From: Pelagibacteraceae bacterium AG-426-P20
GTDB lineage: Bacteria > Pseudomonadota > Alphaproteobacteria > Pelagibacterales > Pelagibacteraceae
Length of the DNA stretch: 60,407 nt
Assembly: GCA_003210015.1 (NCBI GenBank)
Contig: QCNX01000003.1
Location: 1 to 60,407 of the forward strand
Direction of reading: 5' to 3'
Position numbers and translations under genes: made by a program. Below the pieces are notes generated by a model, which did no database searches, was not told the origin of the DNA, and was given only the letters and a program-made list of their open reading frames with translations. Positions 24,686 through 35,161 of the stretch are shown in pieces (the stretch's first letter is position 1; each line of letters starts with the position of its first letter).

Positions 24686-26363
24686 TAACTCAAATAGATT
24701 TATACTCTATAATAATAACTCTGAATTTAAATATAATAAGAAGAAGACAGACTTAGATATTAGATTTAACAGAATAGCATTTATATTTTTTCTTTTTTTT
24801 ATTATCTCAATAATTTATACAATTCATTTAATTAAGCTTGGTTCAACAAAGACTAATAAATTAATTAGCAATCAATCAAAAATTCTTAATAAACTTCATC
24901 GTGCAAACATTATTGATAGAAATGGAAGTTTTTTGGCCAAAACAGTTAGTTCCATTGACATTGGAATTAATCCAGTAGAAGTAATTGATAAAAAAAAATT
25001 ATTATTAAATTTAGGATATATATTTCCTAACAAAGATTATGAATTTATTTTAAATCAATTAAAAAAAAATAAATTTTTCTGGTTTGAAAAAAAAATTTCA
25101 GCTGAAAATTACGAAAAAATAATGATGCTTGGAGACAAATCCATTAAAGCTGAAGAAAAACTTTCAAGAGTTTATCCTCAAAAAAATTTATTTAGTCATA
25201 TTATAGGGCAAATTGATGATGATAATTTTGGTATTTCAGGACTCGAAAAATCTCTTGATGAAAAATTAAAAGACAATAAAAAAATGATCCAATTAACTGT
25301 TGATAAGGACATACAATTTTTAATTCGAAAAGAATTAATGAAGTATAATAAAATTTTTAGAACAAAAGGAAGTGCCTCAATATTAATGAATGTAAATAAT
25401 GGAGAAATTATCTCGATAGTTTCTCTTCCAGACTTTAATCCAAATCAAAGAATTAACATAACTGATACAAATTTTATAAATAGAGCTACAAAAGGTGTTT
25501 ATGAATTTGGATCAGTTTTTAAAACATTCACATTAGCGGCCGGTATCCATGAGGGTACTGTAGAGCCAGAAACAGAATTTAAAAATTTAGAAAAAAGTAT
25601 TAAGTGTGGAAAAAATACTATTAGTGAATATGATAAAAAAATTCCGTCCACTTTAACCGCCGAGCAAATACTTATAAGATCAGGCAATATAGGATCAGTA
25701 AGAATTGGCCAAGCGATTGGATTAGAAAAATTCAAAAAGTTTTTGAGCGAATTGGGGTTGTTAAATCCAATTGAATTTGACATTGAGGAAGTCGGAGTGC
25801 CTTTATCTTTTAAATGGGGGAAATGTAAATTAGCAACAGCCTCATACGGACATGGAATAACAACTACTATTCTTCAGTTAGCAAACGCTTATTCAATAAT
25901 TGTAAATGGTGGTTATAAAATAAAACCAACATTGATCAAAAATTATAAAAAAACAAACAATAAAAACATTCTTAAAAATGAAGTTTCAAAAAAAATAAAT
26001 CCAATTTTAAGAAAAATTGTGACTACTAAGGAGGGAACAGCATCACTGGCAAATATAAACGGATATGAAGTTGGAGGTAAAACAGGAACAGCTCAAAAAA
26101 GTGCAGTTGGTGGATATTCAAATAATAAAATTAATACTTTTGCATCAGTATTTCCTATTTCAAATCCTAAATTTGTATTGGTTATTATGCTTGATGAGCC
26201 AAAAACTAATAGCGAATATATTTATAATTACAGAGATGGTTCAGATATCAAGTATAAAGGCACACCTTTTAATACTGCAGGATGGACTACAGTTGAAGTT
26301 ACCGGACAAATTATAGAAAAAATTGGGCCTATTTTAGCCACAAAATATAATGAAGTTTATTAG
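24678..26363 (+). CDS. ftsI: Peptidoglycan D,D-transpeptidase FtsI / PBP3
   Basis: Class B PBP: GSVFKTFTLAAGI (SxxK), SGN motif IRSGNIGSV, VGGKTGTAQKS (KTG). Confidence 0.95.
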   Translation: MSDNSNRFILYNNNSEFKYNKKKTDLDIRFNRIAFIFFLFFIISIIYTIHLIKLGSTKTNKLISNQSKILNKLHRANIIDRNGSFLAKTVSSIDIGINPVEVIDKKKLLLNLGYIFPNKDYEFILNQLKKNKFFWFEKKISAENYEKIMMLGDKSIKAEEKLSRVYPQKNLFSHIIGQIDDDNFGISGLEKSLDEKLKDNKKMIQLTVDKDIQFLIRKELMKYNKIFRTKGSASILMNVNNGEIISIVSLPDFNPNQRINITDTNFINRATKGVYEFGSVFKTFTLAAGIHEGTVEPETEFKNLEKSIKCGKNTISEYDKKIPSTLTAEQILIRSGNIGSVRIGQAIGLEKFKKFLSELGLLNPIEFDIEEVGVPLSFKWGKCKLATASYGHGITTTILQLANAYSIIVNGGYKIKPTLIKNYKKTNNKNILKNEVSKKINPILRKIVTTKEGTASLANINGYEVGGKTGTAQKSAVGGYSNNKINTFASVFPISNPKFVLVIMLDEPKTNSEYIYNYRDGSDIKYKGTPFNTAGWTTVEVTGQIIEKIGPILATKYNEVY

Positions 26364-26365
26364 CA

Positions 26366-29203
26366 ATGTATCTTGGAAATTTAATAAAAAAACTTGATAA
26401 AAAATACGATAAAGTTTTTTTTTCGGGAATAGCTTTTAACAGTTCTAATGTAAAAAAAAATTATATTTTTTTTGCAATCAAAGGAAATAAATTTGATGGA
26501 AACAATTATATTAAAGACGCAATTAAAAAAGGTGCAAAAATAATTATTTCAGAAAATAAAATTGATTTTAAAAATAAAGGAGTGATTTTTTTAAAATTTA
26601 AAAATCCAAGAAAACTATTAGCTGAATTATCTTATAAGTTTATTAAAGTGAATATAAAGAAATTCGTTGCGGTTACAGGAACAAATGGTAAATCTTCAGT
26701 AGCAGATTTTTATTATCAAATCTTAAATTTAAATAAAAAAAAAGTTGCATCAATAGGGACTATAGGTGTTCAGTCAAATAATAAAAAAAAAGAAATAGAA
26801 AATACCACACTAGATCCAATAAGATTATATAAGATTATTAATGAACTTGGTCTTAAAAAAATTGACCATATTATTTTAGAAGCATCAAGTCATGGATTAA
26901 AACAAAATAGATTAGATGGACTATCTTTTGATTTAGGAATTTTTACAAACTTATCCCATGACCATTTGGACTATCATAAAAGCTTAAAAAGTTATTTGAA
27001 ATCAAAATTATATTTATTCGAAAATTTGATAAAAAAAAATGGTCAAATAATTTTAGACTCAACTATTCCACAATTTGATAAAATCAAAAAAATATCGAAT
27101 AAAAAAAAAATAAAATTAGCAACTGTATTCGGAAAAAATTCTGATTTAGAATTAATCACACATATTTATGATAATGAACAACAGATTTTAAAAATACGAT
27201 ACAAATCTAAAATATTTAATATCAAATTAAATCTTATTGGAAAAATTCAAATAAAAAATATTTTGATGGCAATTTTAGCGGCTATCAACAGTAATTTAGA
27301 TATAAACAATATCACAAAAATAATACACAAAATCAAACCAGTTGAGGGGAGATTAGAAAAAATAGGTACATTAAAAAACAAAAGCAAAGTTTTATTAGAT
27401 TATGCGCATACACCTGATGCTTTAGAAACTGTTTTAATAAATATCAAAGATCAATTTCCATTGAGTAAGATTTGTCTTGTTTTTGGATGTGGAGGTGATC
27501 GGGACAAGAATAAAAGATTTAAAATGGGTAAAATCGCATCAAAATATGCTGATAAAATTTATTTAACAGATGATAATCCAAGAAGTGAAGATCCAAAAAA
27601 AATTAGAAATAAAATTAAAAAGGGAATCAAAAATAAAAATGTTCAAGAAATTCCCAAAAGAAGAGAGGCAATCTTAAAATGTGTTAACGATCTTTGTTCG
27701 GGTGATATTGCAATTATTGCAGGCAAAGGACATGAGAAGACTCAAGATTATAAAGAAAGAAAAAGTTTTTTTTCAGATAGAAATGAAATTCTGAAATCTA
27801 TTACTAAAAAAAATAAATCTCTATACAATGATTTGCGATTAAATATTATTCAAGAAAAAACAAAATTTTTACCCAAAAATTTAAATTTTAATAAAGCTTG
27901 CATTAACTCGAAAGAAATAAAAAAAAATGATATTTTCTTTGCTATTAGAGGAAAAAAAAAAGATGGAAATAACTTTGTTGATCAAGCTTTTAAAAAGAAA
28001 GCATCATTAGCTATTGTTAATAAAATTAGTAAAAAAAATAATATTTCTCGTCAGATTAAAGTAGATGATACTTTAAAATTTTTAACACAAAGTTCCAAAA
28101 TTTTTAGAGAAATTATTAATTCAAAGATTATTGCTATAACTGGAAGTTGTGGAAAAACTACCTTAAAGGAACTATTGGGCAGTTTATTAAGAAAAATATC
28201 AAAGGTAACTATTTCACCAAAATCGTATAACAATAAATATGGTGTTCCCTTAAGTCTTTTTAATTTAGATCAAAAAAATCATTATGGAGTTTTTGAACTT
28301 GGCATGGATAAAAAAGGTGAAATTGATACTCTTTCTAAAATCGTCCATCCAGATGTTAGTGTAATTACTAATATTAATTATGCTCATGCTAAAAATTTTA
28401 AGAATTTAAAACAAATTGCGTTAGCCAAAGCTGAAATTATAAATAATACAAAAAATAACGGGTTTATTATTTTGAATGCAGATGATAATTTTTTTTCTTT
28501 ACACAAAAGAATAGCTATAAAAAAAAATCTTCAGGTTTTATCGTTCAGTATCAAAAATAAAAGTTCAGACGTAAAACTTATAGATATTAAAAAAGTTGGT
28601 AAAAAATTTAAAATCAGTATTAGAGTTAATAATTTTAAAACTTATTTTTTTATTTCTAATAATTTTCAAAGCAATATTTTAAATATTTTAGCTGCATTGA
28701 CTGTAGTTAGTATATTCTTCGATGTTTCGAGAATGAATAAGAATATTTTCTTGAATTTTAAAATTCCTAACGGTAGAGGGGATATTTCAAAAATTAAAAT
28801 TAACAATAAAAAATTAAATTTGATTGATGAAAGCTATAATTCAAACCCTCTATCTCTTAAATCTGCAATTCTAAATTATGATAAACTTGATTTAAAAAAG
28901 TCAAAAAAATATTTATTATTGGGTGATATGCTGGAACTTGGAAAATATTCTGAAAAACTTCATCACTCTATGGGATTAATAATTAATCGAACTAAAATAG
29001 ATAAAGTGTTTGTTAAGGGAGATAAAGTTTTATCTATTTTTAATTCTATTTCAAAATCAAAAAGAGGCAGAATATTGAGCAATAACTCTCAAATTATTGA
29101 TTTGATTAAAAACGATTTAAATAATAATGATTATCTTATGGTAAAGGCCTCAAATGCGACAGGATTTAATAATATAATAAATAATTTAAAAGGTTTTAAA
29201 TAA
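26366..29203 (+). CDS. murE/murF: Fused MurE-MurF (UDP-MurNAc-tripeptide synthetase / UDP-MurNAc-pentapeptide synthetase)
   Basis: 945-aa uninterrupted ORF; N-half GTNGKSS and DNPRSEDP (meso-DAP MurE), C-half ITGSCGKTTLKELL, MDKKGEIDTLSKIVHPDVSVITNI, DESYNSNPLSLKSAI (MurF). Confidence 0.95.
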   Translation: MYLGNLIKKLDKKYDKVFFSGIAFNSSNVKKNYIFFAIKGNKFDGNNYIKDAIKKGAKIIISENKIDFKNKGVIFLKFKNPRKLLAELSYKFIKVNIKKFVAVTGTNGKSSVADFYYQILNLNKKKVASIGTIGVQSNNKKKEIENTTLDPIRLYKIINELGLKKIDHIILEASSHGLKQNRLDGLSFDLGIFTNLSHDHLDYHKSLKSYLKSKLYLFENLIKKNGQIILDSTIPQFDKIKKISNKKKIKLATVFGKNSDLELITHIYDNEQQILKIRYKSKIFNIKLNLIGKIQIKNILMAILAAINSNLDINNITKIIHKIKPVEGRLEKIGTLKNKSKVLLDYAHTPDALETVLINIKDQFPLSKICLVFGCGGDRDKNKRFKMGKIASKYADKIYLTDDNPRSEDPKKIRNKIKKGIKNKNVQEIPKRREAILKCVNDLCSGDIAIIAGKGHEKTQDYKERKSFFSDRNEILKSITKKNKSLYNDLRLNIIQEKTKFLPKNLNFNKACINSKEIKKNDIFFAIRGKKKDGNNFVDQAFKKKASLAIVNKISKKNNISRQIKVDDTLKFLTQSSKIFREIINSKIIAITGSCGKTTLKELLGSLLRKISKVTISPKSYNNKYGVPLSLFNLDQKNHYGVFELGMDKKGEIDTLSKIVHPDVSVITNINYAHAKNFKNLKQIALAKAEIINNTKNNGFIILNADDNFFSLHKRIAIKKNLQVLSFSIKNKSSDVKLIDIKKVGKKFKISIRVNNFKTYFFISNNFQSNILNILAALTVVSIFFDVSRMNKNIFLNFKIPNGRGDISKIKINNKKLNLIDESYNSNPLSLKSAILNYDKLDLKKSKKYLLLGDMLELGKYSEKLHHSMGLIINRTKIDKVFVKGDKVLSIFNSISKSKRGRILSNNSQIIDLIKNDLNNNDYLMVKASNATGFNNIINNLKGFK

Positions 29204-30289
29204 ATGCTTTATCAATTTCTATTAAATTTTGTGGACATTTTTGGATTTTTAAATGTTTTTAAATACATAACTTTTAGAACAGGTTTATCTTTATTTACTT
29301 CATTGATTATTGTTTTGTTAGTTGGAGGACCTTTTATCAAATATTTTTCAAATAAAAAAATAACAAACCCTATACGTAATGATGGGCCAGAAGATCATAT
29401 AATAAAAAAAATTGGCACTCCAACAATGGGTGGGTTAATCATTTTATTTGGATTGCTAGTTTCAGTTTTATGCTGGGGAGATTTATCAAATATTAGTATA
29501 CTTTTTTGTATTTATATTTCAATCTCATTTGGTTTGCTTGGAGCTATGGATGATTATAAAAAAATTAAATACAATAATTCCTCAGGGATTTCATTTAAGT
29601 TTAAAATATTATCACAAATTTTTTTAGCAGTTTTGGGAGTTAGTTTTTTTGTTTATTTTGTTGATTATCAAGAAATTACCAATTTATATTTTCCTTTTTT
29701 TAAAAATTTAGTATTTAATCTAGGATGGTTCTTTATCCCTTTTTCAGTATTTGTCATTATTGGATCATCAAATGCAGTAAATTTAACTGATGGTCTTGAT
29801 GGTTTAGCTACAGTGCCAGTAATTTTAGTAGCTGGTTGTTTTGCTTTTATAAGTTATGTAACTGGAAATATTGTTTTTTCTGAATATTTAAAAATTCCTT
29901 ATATTGAAGGTACAGGTGAGGTGTCAATCTTTTGTGGTGCTATAATAGGATCTTGTTTAGGTTTTTTATGGTTTAACGCACCACCAGCAAAAATTTTTAT
30001 GGGAGACACAGGCTCTTTAGCTCTTGGAGGATCTTTAGGTGCAGTAGGAATAATTTCTAAGCACGAAATTGTTTTAGCTATTACAGGAGGATTATTTGTT
30101 TTAGAAGCTATTTCAGTAGTGGTTCAAGTAATTTCTTTTAAACTTACAGGTAAAAGATTTTTTAAAATGGCTCCAATTCACCATCATTTTGAAAAAAAAG
30201 GTTGGCCTGAGTCTACGGTGGTAATAAGATTTTGGATAATTTCAATCATATTAGCAATGATCGGCTTAGCTACACTTAAATTAAGATAA
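29204..30289 (+). CDS. mraY: Phospho-N-acetylmuramoyl-pentapeptide-transferase
   Basis: GTPTMGGLII, GAMDDYKKI, NAVNLTDGLDGLA, FMGDTGSLALGG, PIHHHFEKKGWPE. Confidence 0.98.
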   Translation: MLYQFLLNFVDIFGFLNVFKYITFRTGLSLFTSLIIVLLVGGPFIKYFSNKKITNPIRNDGPEDHIIKKIGTPTMGGLIILFGLLVSVLCWGDLSNISILFCIYISISFGLLGAMDDYKKIKYNNSSGISFKFKILSQIFLAVLGVSFFVYFVDYQEITNLYFPFFKNLVFNLGWFFIPFSVFVIIGSSNAVNLTDGLDGLATVPVILVAGCFAFISYVTGNIVFSEYLKIPYIEGTGEVSIFCGAIIGSCLGFLWFNAPPAKIFMGDTGSLALGGSLGAVGIISKHEIVLAITGGLFVLEAISVVVQVISFKLTGKRFFKMAPIHHHFEKKGWPESTVVIRFWIISIILAMIGLATLKLR

Positions 30290-31590
30290 TGAACGAAAAT
30301 TCTAATATTTTTTTGAATAAAAAAATTTTAGTTTATGGACTTGGGAAAAGTGGTATTTCAACTTTTAATTTTTTAAAAAAATATAACAAAATTTCACTTT
30401 TTGATGACTCAAAAATTATCAAGTTAAAAAAAAAATTTAAAAATAAATTAATATCAATTAATAAAGCTAGAAAACTTAAGTTTGATTTAATAATTTTAAG
30501 TCCTGGAATTAACATTAATAAGTGCAAGCTTAAAAACTTTTTAAAAAAAAATTCAAAAATTATTTACACAGATTTAGACGTTTTTTATTCATTTTATAAA
30601 AATAAATGCGTCACTATTACAGGCACAAATGGTAAATCCACATCTTGTCAATTATTATACGAAGTTTTGAAAAAACATGGACTCGATGTTAAACTTGCAG
30701 GTAATATTGGATATCCAATTTTATCTGTAAAAAATATAAAAAAAAAATCTATTTTTGTAATAGAAGCCTCGTCATATCAATTAGCTTATAGTAAATTTTT
30801 CACATCTAGATATGCAGCTATATTAAATATATCGCCAGACCATTTAGAAAGACACGGATCATTGAAAAATTATATCTCAGCTAAATTTAAATTGGTCAAA
30901 AATCAAAACAAAGATGCAATCGCATTTATTAATAAGCATGATAAATTTTTGCTCAAAGAAATTAAAAAAAAAATTCATAAATGCAAAATTATTAAAGTAG
31001 AAACAAAGTTAAATAGTAAAATTGTAAATTCTTTTAAAAATGAATATTTTTTATCAAAATCTAATAAAGATAACTTGGCATTTGTTATCGAAATAGCTAA
31101 AAAATTTAAGGTCAGTTATAATAATTTGTTAAAAGCAATTAAAAATTTTAAAGGTCTAAAATATCGACAACAAGTTATTTTTGATAACAAAAATATTTCA
31201 GTAATTAATGACTCAAAATCAACAAGTTATGCTTCTTCAATTGAATTACTTAAAAAATTAGAAAATATTTATTGGTTGTTAGGTGGTATACCAAAAAAAG
31301 GTGATAAATTTACTTTATCTAAAAAGTACTGCCAAAACATAAAAGGGTTTATATTTGGAAAAAAATTTAAAAAGTTCTCAACAGATTTAAAAAATAAAAT
31401 TGAATTAAGAAAATTTTCTAATTTAAAACAAGCATTAATTGGTATTTTAAGTGATATCCAGCAAGATAATTCTATAAAAAAAACTATTTTATTAAGCCCA
31501 GCTGCAGCTTCATTTGATTCTTTTAAAGATTTTGAAGATAGAGGATATTATTTTAATAAGTTAATTGAAAAGTATTTAAATGCTAAATAA
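30289..31590 (+). CDS. murD: UDP-N-acetylmuramoylalanine--D-glutamate ligase
   Basis: VYGLGKSGIST, ITGTNGKSTSCQLL, NISPDHLERHGSL, NDSKSTSYASSI, LLSPAAASFDSFKDFEDRG. Confidence 0.97.
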   Translation: MNENSNIFLNKKILVYGLGKSGISTFNFLKKYNKISLFDDSKIIKLKKKFKNKLISINKARKLKFDLIILSPGININKCKLKNFLKKNSKIIYTDLDVFYSFYKNKCVTITGTNGKSTSCQLLYEVLKKHGLDVKLAGNIGYPILSVKNIKKKSIFVIEASSYQLAYSKFFTSRYAAILNISPDHLERHGSLKNYISAKFKLVKNQNKDAIAFINKHDKFLLKEIKKKIHKCKIIKVETKLNSKIVNSFKNEYFLSKSNKDNLAFVIEIAKKFKVSYNNLLKAIKNFKGLKYRQQVIFDNKNISVINDSKSTSYASSIELLKKLENIYWLLGGIPKKGDKFTLSKKYCQNIKGFIFGKKFKKFSTDLKNKIELRKFSNLKQALIGILSDIQQDNSIKKTILLSPAAASFDSFKDFEDRGYYFNKLIEKYLNAK

Positions 31591-32702
31591 ATTATTTAAT
31601 TACTTTTCTTACTATAAATGGTGGAAAAATTTAGATAAATTTATTCTTAGTTTAATTATTACATTATTTTTGATTGGGTTATTTTTTTCTTTAGTATCAA
31701 CTTCTTTAATCGCATCTGATAAACTAGATACTAATAATTATTTTTTTTTTCTTTAAACACTTAATTTTTGTTACAATTGGATTAGTGTTAATTTTTGTCT
31801 TCTCTTATATGGATCAAAAAATTCTTTATAAATCCTCAATTTATATATTCTGTTTATCTTTTTTATTATTGCTTTTAGTTCCAATAATTGGAACAGAGGT
31901 TAAAGGATCAAAAAGATGGTTAGATTTATTTTTTATTCCAAGATTACAGCCAATAGAGTTAGTCAAACCTTTTTTTATTATTATATTAAGCTTAATTATC
32001 TCCTACGAAAAATTATCTAATTATACTCTCAAATTCATTTTTTCTCTTTTATTAACATTATTAATTGTAACTCTTTTAATTATTCAGCCAGACTTAGGAC
32101 AAACATTATTGATAGGTTTTAGTTGGGCAATTCTAATTTTAATTTCAGGTATTAATCTACCATTTTTAGTTTTTATTTTGAGCACCGGTATCGTTTCAAT
32201 ATTATATGCTGCATTTCATATTCCTAAATTTGAATATATTAAAAATAGATTAATTTCTTTTTTTGACTCAGAAAGTGGAACACATAACTTTCAATCAGAT
32301 AAAGCAATAGAGTCAATTACTAGTGGTGGTTTTTTTGGAAAAGGAATTGGAGAAGGTACACTTAAAAACAGAGTTCCTGAGGCACATACAGATTATATAA
32401 TTTCAGTCATATCTGAAGAATTTGGTGTTATTGCAATTATATTAATCTTAGTTTTGTTTTTGGTTTTTATTTTTTCAATTTTAAAGAAAGTTAACAAAGA
32501 GACTGACAATAAGATAAAGTTAATCTTAGTGGGTTCAGCAAGTTTGATATTATTACAGGCAATGATACATATTGGTGTTAATATTCGATTATTTCCAACA
32601 ACAGGCATGACACTTCCATATTTAAGTTATGGTGGATCATCCATACTTAGTATTTCAATATTATCAGGAATAATCTTAAACTTAACAAAAAGAAGAGTTT
32701 AG
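31580..32702 (+). pseudogene. ftsW: FtsW lipid II polymerase/flippase, apparent +1 frameshift in T10 run at 31741-31750
   Basis: Frame from ATG 31580 (MLNKLFNYFSYYKWWKN...) stops at 31754-31756; the next frame continues FKHLIFVTIGLVLIFVFSYMDQ into ORF 31785-32702 with FtsW motifs (GSKRWLDL, TDYIISVISEEFGVI, GMTLPYLSYGGSS). Confidence 0.85.
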
Positions 32703-32709
32703 TAATAAA

Positions 32710-33774
32710 GTGAAAAAAATATTAATTTCAACTGGAGGAACAGGAGGCCATGTAATACCGGCAGAGATTATTGGTGAACATCTATGTGATAGCTACGAGA
32801 TATATTATTCATCAGACAAAAGAGGGCTTAAATATTTATCATTTAATAAAAAAAAAATTGTCGTAATTAATACACCAAAATTAAATTTTAATTTTTTTCT
32901 TCCATTTAAATTAATAAAATTATTTTATCTTATACTTGAGTCATTAGTCTTTTTAAAAAAAGAAAAAATTAACAAATTGATCTCCATCGGTGGATATATG
33001 TCAATACCTGTAATTATTGCTGCAAGAATTTTATGCTTAAAAGTTTATTTATTAGAACCAAACTTAACATTAGGTAGAAGTAATAAATTTTTTCTAAATT
33101 TTTCTCAAAAAATCATTTGCTATTCAGATAAATTAATTAATTTTCCAAAAAAATTTATCGACAAGATTGAACTTATAAACCCATTAGTTTTCAAAACTTT
33201 TTACGAAATTAAAAAAGATATAAATCAAAATAAAAAATTTTGTTTTTTAATTTCAGGAGGCAGTCAAGGAGCAAATATTTTTGATGAAATTATCAAAGAA
33301 GTCATGGTTAATTTAGCTAAAAAATATCCTCTAAAAGTAATTCAACAAACAAGCACACAAAACATAGAAAATTTGACTAATTTTTACAGTCTAAATAACA
33401 TTGAAAATGAGATTTTTGATTTTGAAAAAAATTTTGTTAATTTAATTAATAAATCTGATTTATGCATCACTAGAGCAGGAGCTACATCGTTGGCTGAAAT
33501 TTCGATTATGAATAAACCTTTTATAGCAATACCGCTGCCAACTTCTAAAGACAATCATCAAATGGAAAATGCTAAATATTATGAAAATTTAGGATGTTGC
33601 TGGATATTAGATCAAAAAACATTAAACAAAGAAAAATTATTAAATTTTTTATTCAAAATTTTAGACAATAAATCAGATATTGTTAGTAAAGAATCAAATT
33701 TAAAAAAATTAAATTATAAAAATTCATGGAATGATGTTAATCAGAAACTTAAAAAGATAATTAATGAAAATTGA
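32710..33774 (+). CDS. murG: UDP-GlcNAc:undecaprenyl-PP-MurNAc-pentapeptide GlcNAc transferase
   Basis: STGGTGGHVIPA, GGYMSIPVIIAA, ISGGSQGANIFD, TRAGATSLAEI; GTG start. Confidence 0.97.
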   Translation: MKKILISTGGTGGHVIPAEIIGEHLCDSYEIYYSSDKRGLKYLSFNKKKIVVINTPKLNFNFFLPFKLIKLFYLILESLVFLKKEKINKLISIGGYMSIPVIIAARILCLKVYLLEPNLTLGRSNKFFLNFSQKIICYSDKLINFPKKFIDKIELINPLVFKTFYEIKKDINQNKKFCFLISGGSQGANIFDEIIKEVMVNLAKKYPLKVIQQTSTQNIENLTNFYSLNNIENEIFDFEKNFVNLINKSDLCITRAGATSLAEISIMNKPFIAIPLPTSKDNHQMENAKYYENLGCCWILDQKTLNKEKLLNFLFKILDNKSDIVSKESNLKKLNYKNSWNDVNQKLKKIINEN

Positions 33775-35161
33775 ATTAGCAAAAAAGGAAATTATTCATT
33801 TTATAGGAATTGGAGGAATAGGAATGAGCGGCCTATCTCTAATTATGCAAGGTAAAGGATTCAACGTGCAAGGTAGTGATATCTCTAATAATAAAAATAT
33901 AGAGAGATTAAAAAAAGAAAAAATTAAGATATTCTTAGGTCATTCAAAAAAAAATTTAAAAGAAGCAACAATCGCAGTAATTTCATCTGCAATTAAAAGC
34001 AATAATCCAGAATTAATCGAAGCAAAAAGAAAAAAAATTCCAATAATAAAAAGGGGAAAAATGTTAGCAAATATCGTTTCTCTAATGAAAAATATAGTTG
34101 TTGTAGGATCTCATGGAAAAACAACAACAACTTCTTTAATAGCTTCAATTTTTCAAGAAACCAAATTAGATCCAACTATAATTAATGGTGGAGTAATAAA
34201 TTCAATTAAAAATACCGCAAAGTTAGGAAAAAGTGATTGGTCTATTCTCGAAGCTGATGAGTCCGATGGTAGCTTTGTACATATTGCTCCGACATATTCT
34301 ATAATAACCAATATTGATCGTGAGCATATGGATTTTTATAAATCTATGAATGATCTAAAAAAGTATTTTATAGAGTTCGTAAATAAAGTTCCATCATTTG
34401 GAAAATCCTTCATTTGTATAGATAATAAAATGAATAATGAATTAATTAAAGAAATTAGAAATAAAAATTTTTATACCTATGGTGAGAAAAAAAATTCAAA
34501 TTTTAGAATAAAAAATATTAAACAAAATAAAAAATATTCAGAGTTTAATGTTGATGTAAGTTTACCTAATAAAAAAATTTTAAATATTAAAAAAATAAGA
34601 ATTCCATTACTTGGTATTCATAATATAAGAAATTCTGTTGGAGCTTTAGGTGTTGCATTATCTATGGGTATTCCAGTTCAAAAAATTAAAAAAGGATTAA
34701 TGAATTTTAAAGGAGTTCAAAGGAGATTTAATAAGATATTTACTTATAATAATATTGATTTTTATGATGATTATGCCCACCATCCAACAGAGATAAAAGT
34801 TGTATTACAAGGTGTAAAAAAAGTTTTTGGAAAACACGATAAAGTATGTATTTTTCAACCTCATAGAATTTCTCGATTAAAAGATTTAAAAAAAGAATTT
34901 ACTTACTCTTTTAAGGATGCAGATACTGTAATTTTATGTCCAATTTATACTGCTGGGGAAAAAATTAATTTAGGGTTTAGTTATGATAATTTTGCAAAGG
35001 AAATTATAAAAAATTCAAAAGTTAAATTGTTTATGGTTAAGAACAACTTTCAATTGGCAAAATTTTTAAAACAAAATATGTATGGCAAAAAAATTGTTGT
35101 AGGAATGGGAGCTGGATCAATTTCCAATTGGATAAAAGAATTACCTGATTTAATGAAATGA
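33764..35161 (+). CDS. murC: UDP-N-acetylmuramate--L-alanine ligase
   Basis: HFIGIGGIGMSGLS, VVGSHGKTTTTSLIA, EADESDGSF, YDDYAHHPTEIKVVL, QPHRISRLKDL. Confidence 0.98.
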   Translation: MKIELAKKEIIHFIGIGGIGMSGLSLIMQGKGFNVQGSDISNNKNIERLKKEKIKIFLGHSKKNLKEATIAVISSAIKSNNPELIEAKRKKIPIIKRGKMLANIVSLMKNIVVVGSHGKTTTTSLIASIFQETKLDPTIINGGVINSIKNTAKLGKSDWSILEADESDGSFVHIAPTYSIITNIDREHMDFYKSMNDLKKYFIEFVNKVPSFGKSFICIDNKMNNELIKEIRNKNFYTYGEKKNSNFRIKNIKQNKKYSEFNVDVSLPNKKILNIKKIRIPLLGIHNIRNSVGALGVALSMGIPVQKIKKGLMNFKGVQRRFNKIFTYNNIDFYDDYAHHPTEIKVVLQGVKKVFGKHDKVCIFQPHRISRLKDLKKEFTYSFKDADTVILCPIYTAGEKINLGFSYDNFAKEIIKNSKVKLFMVKNNFQLAKFLKQNMYGKKIVVGMGAGSISNWIKELPDLMK

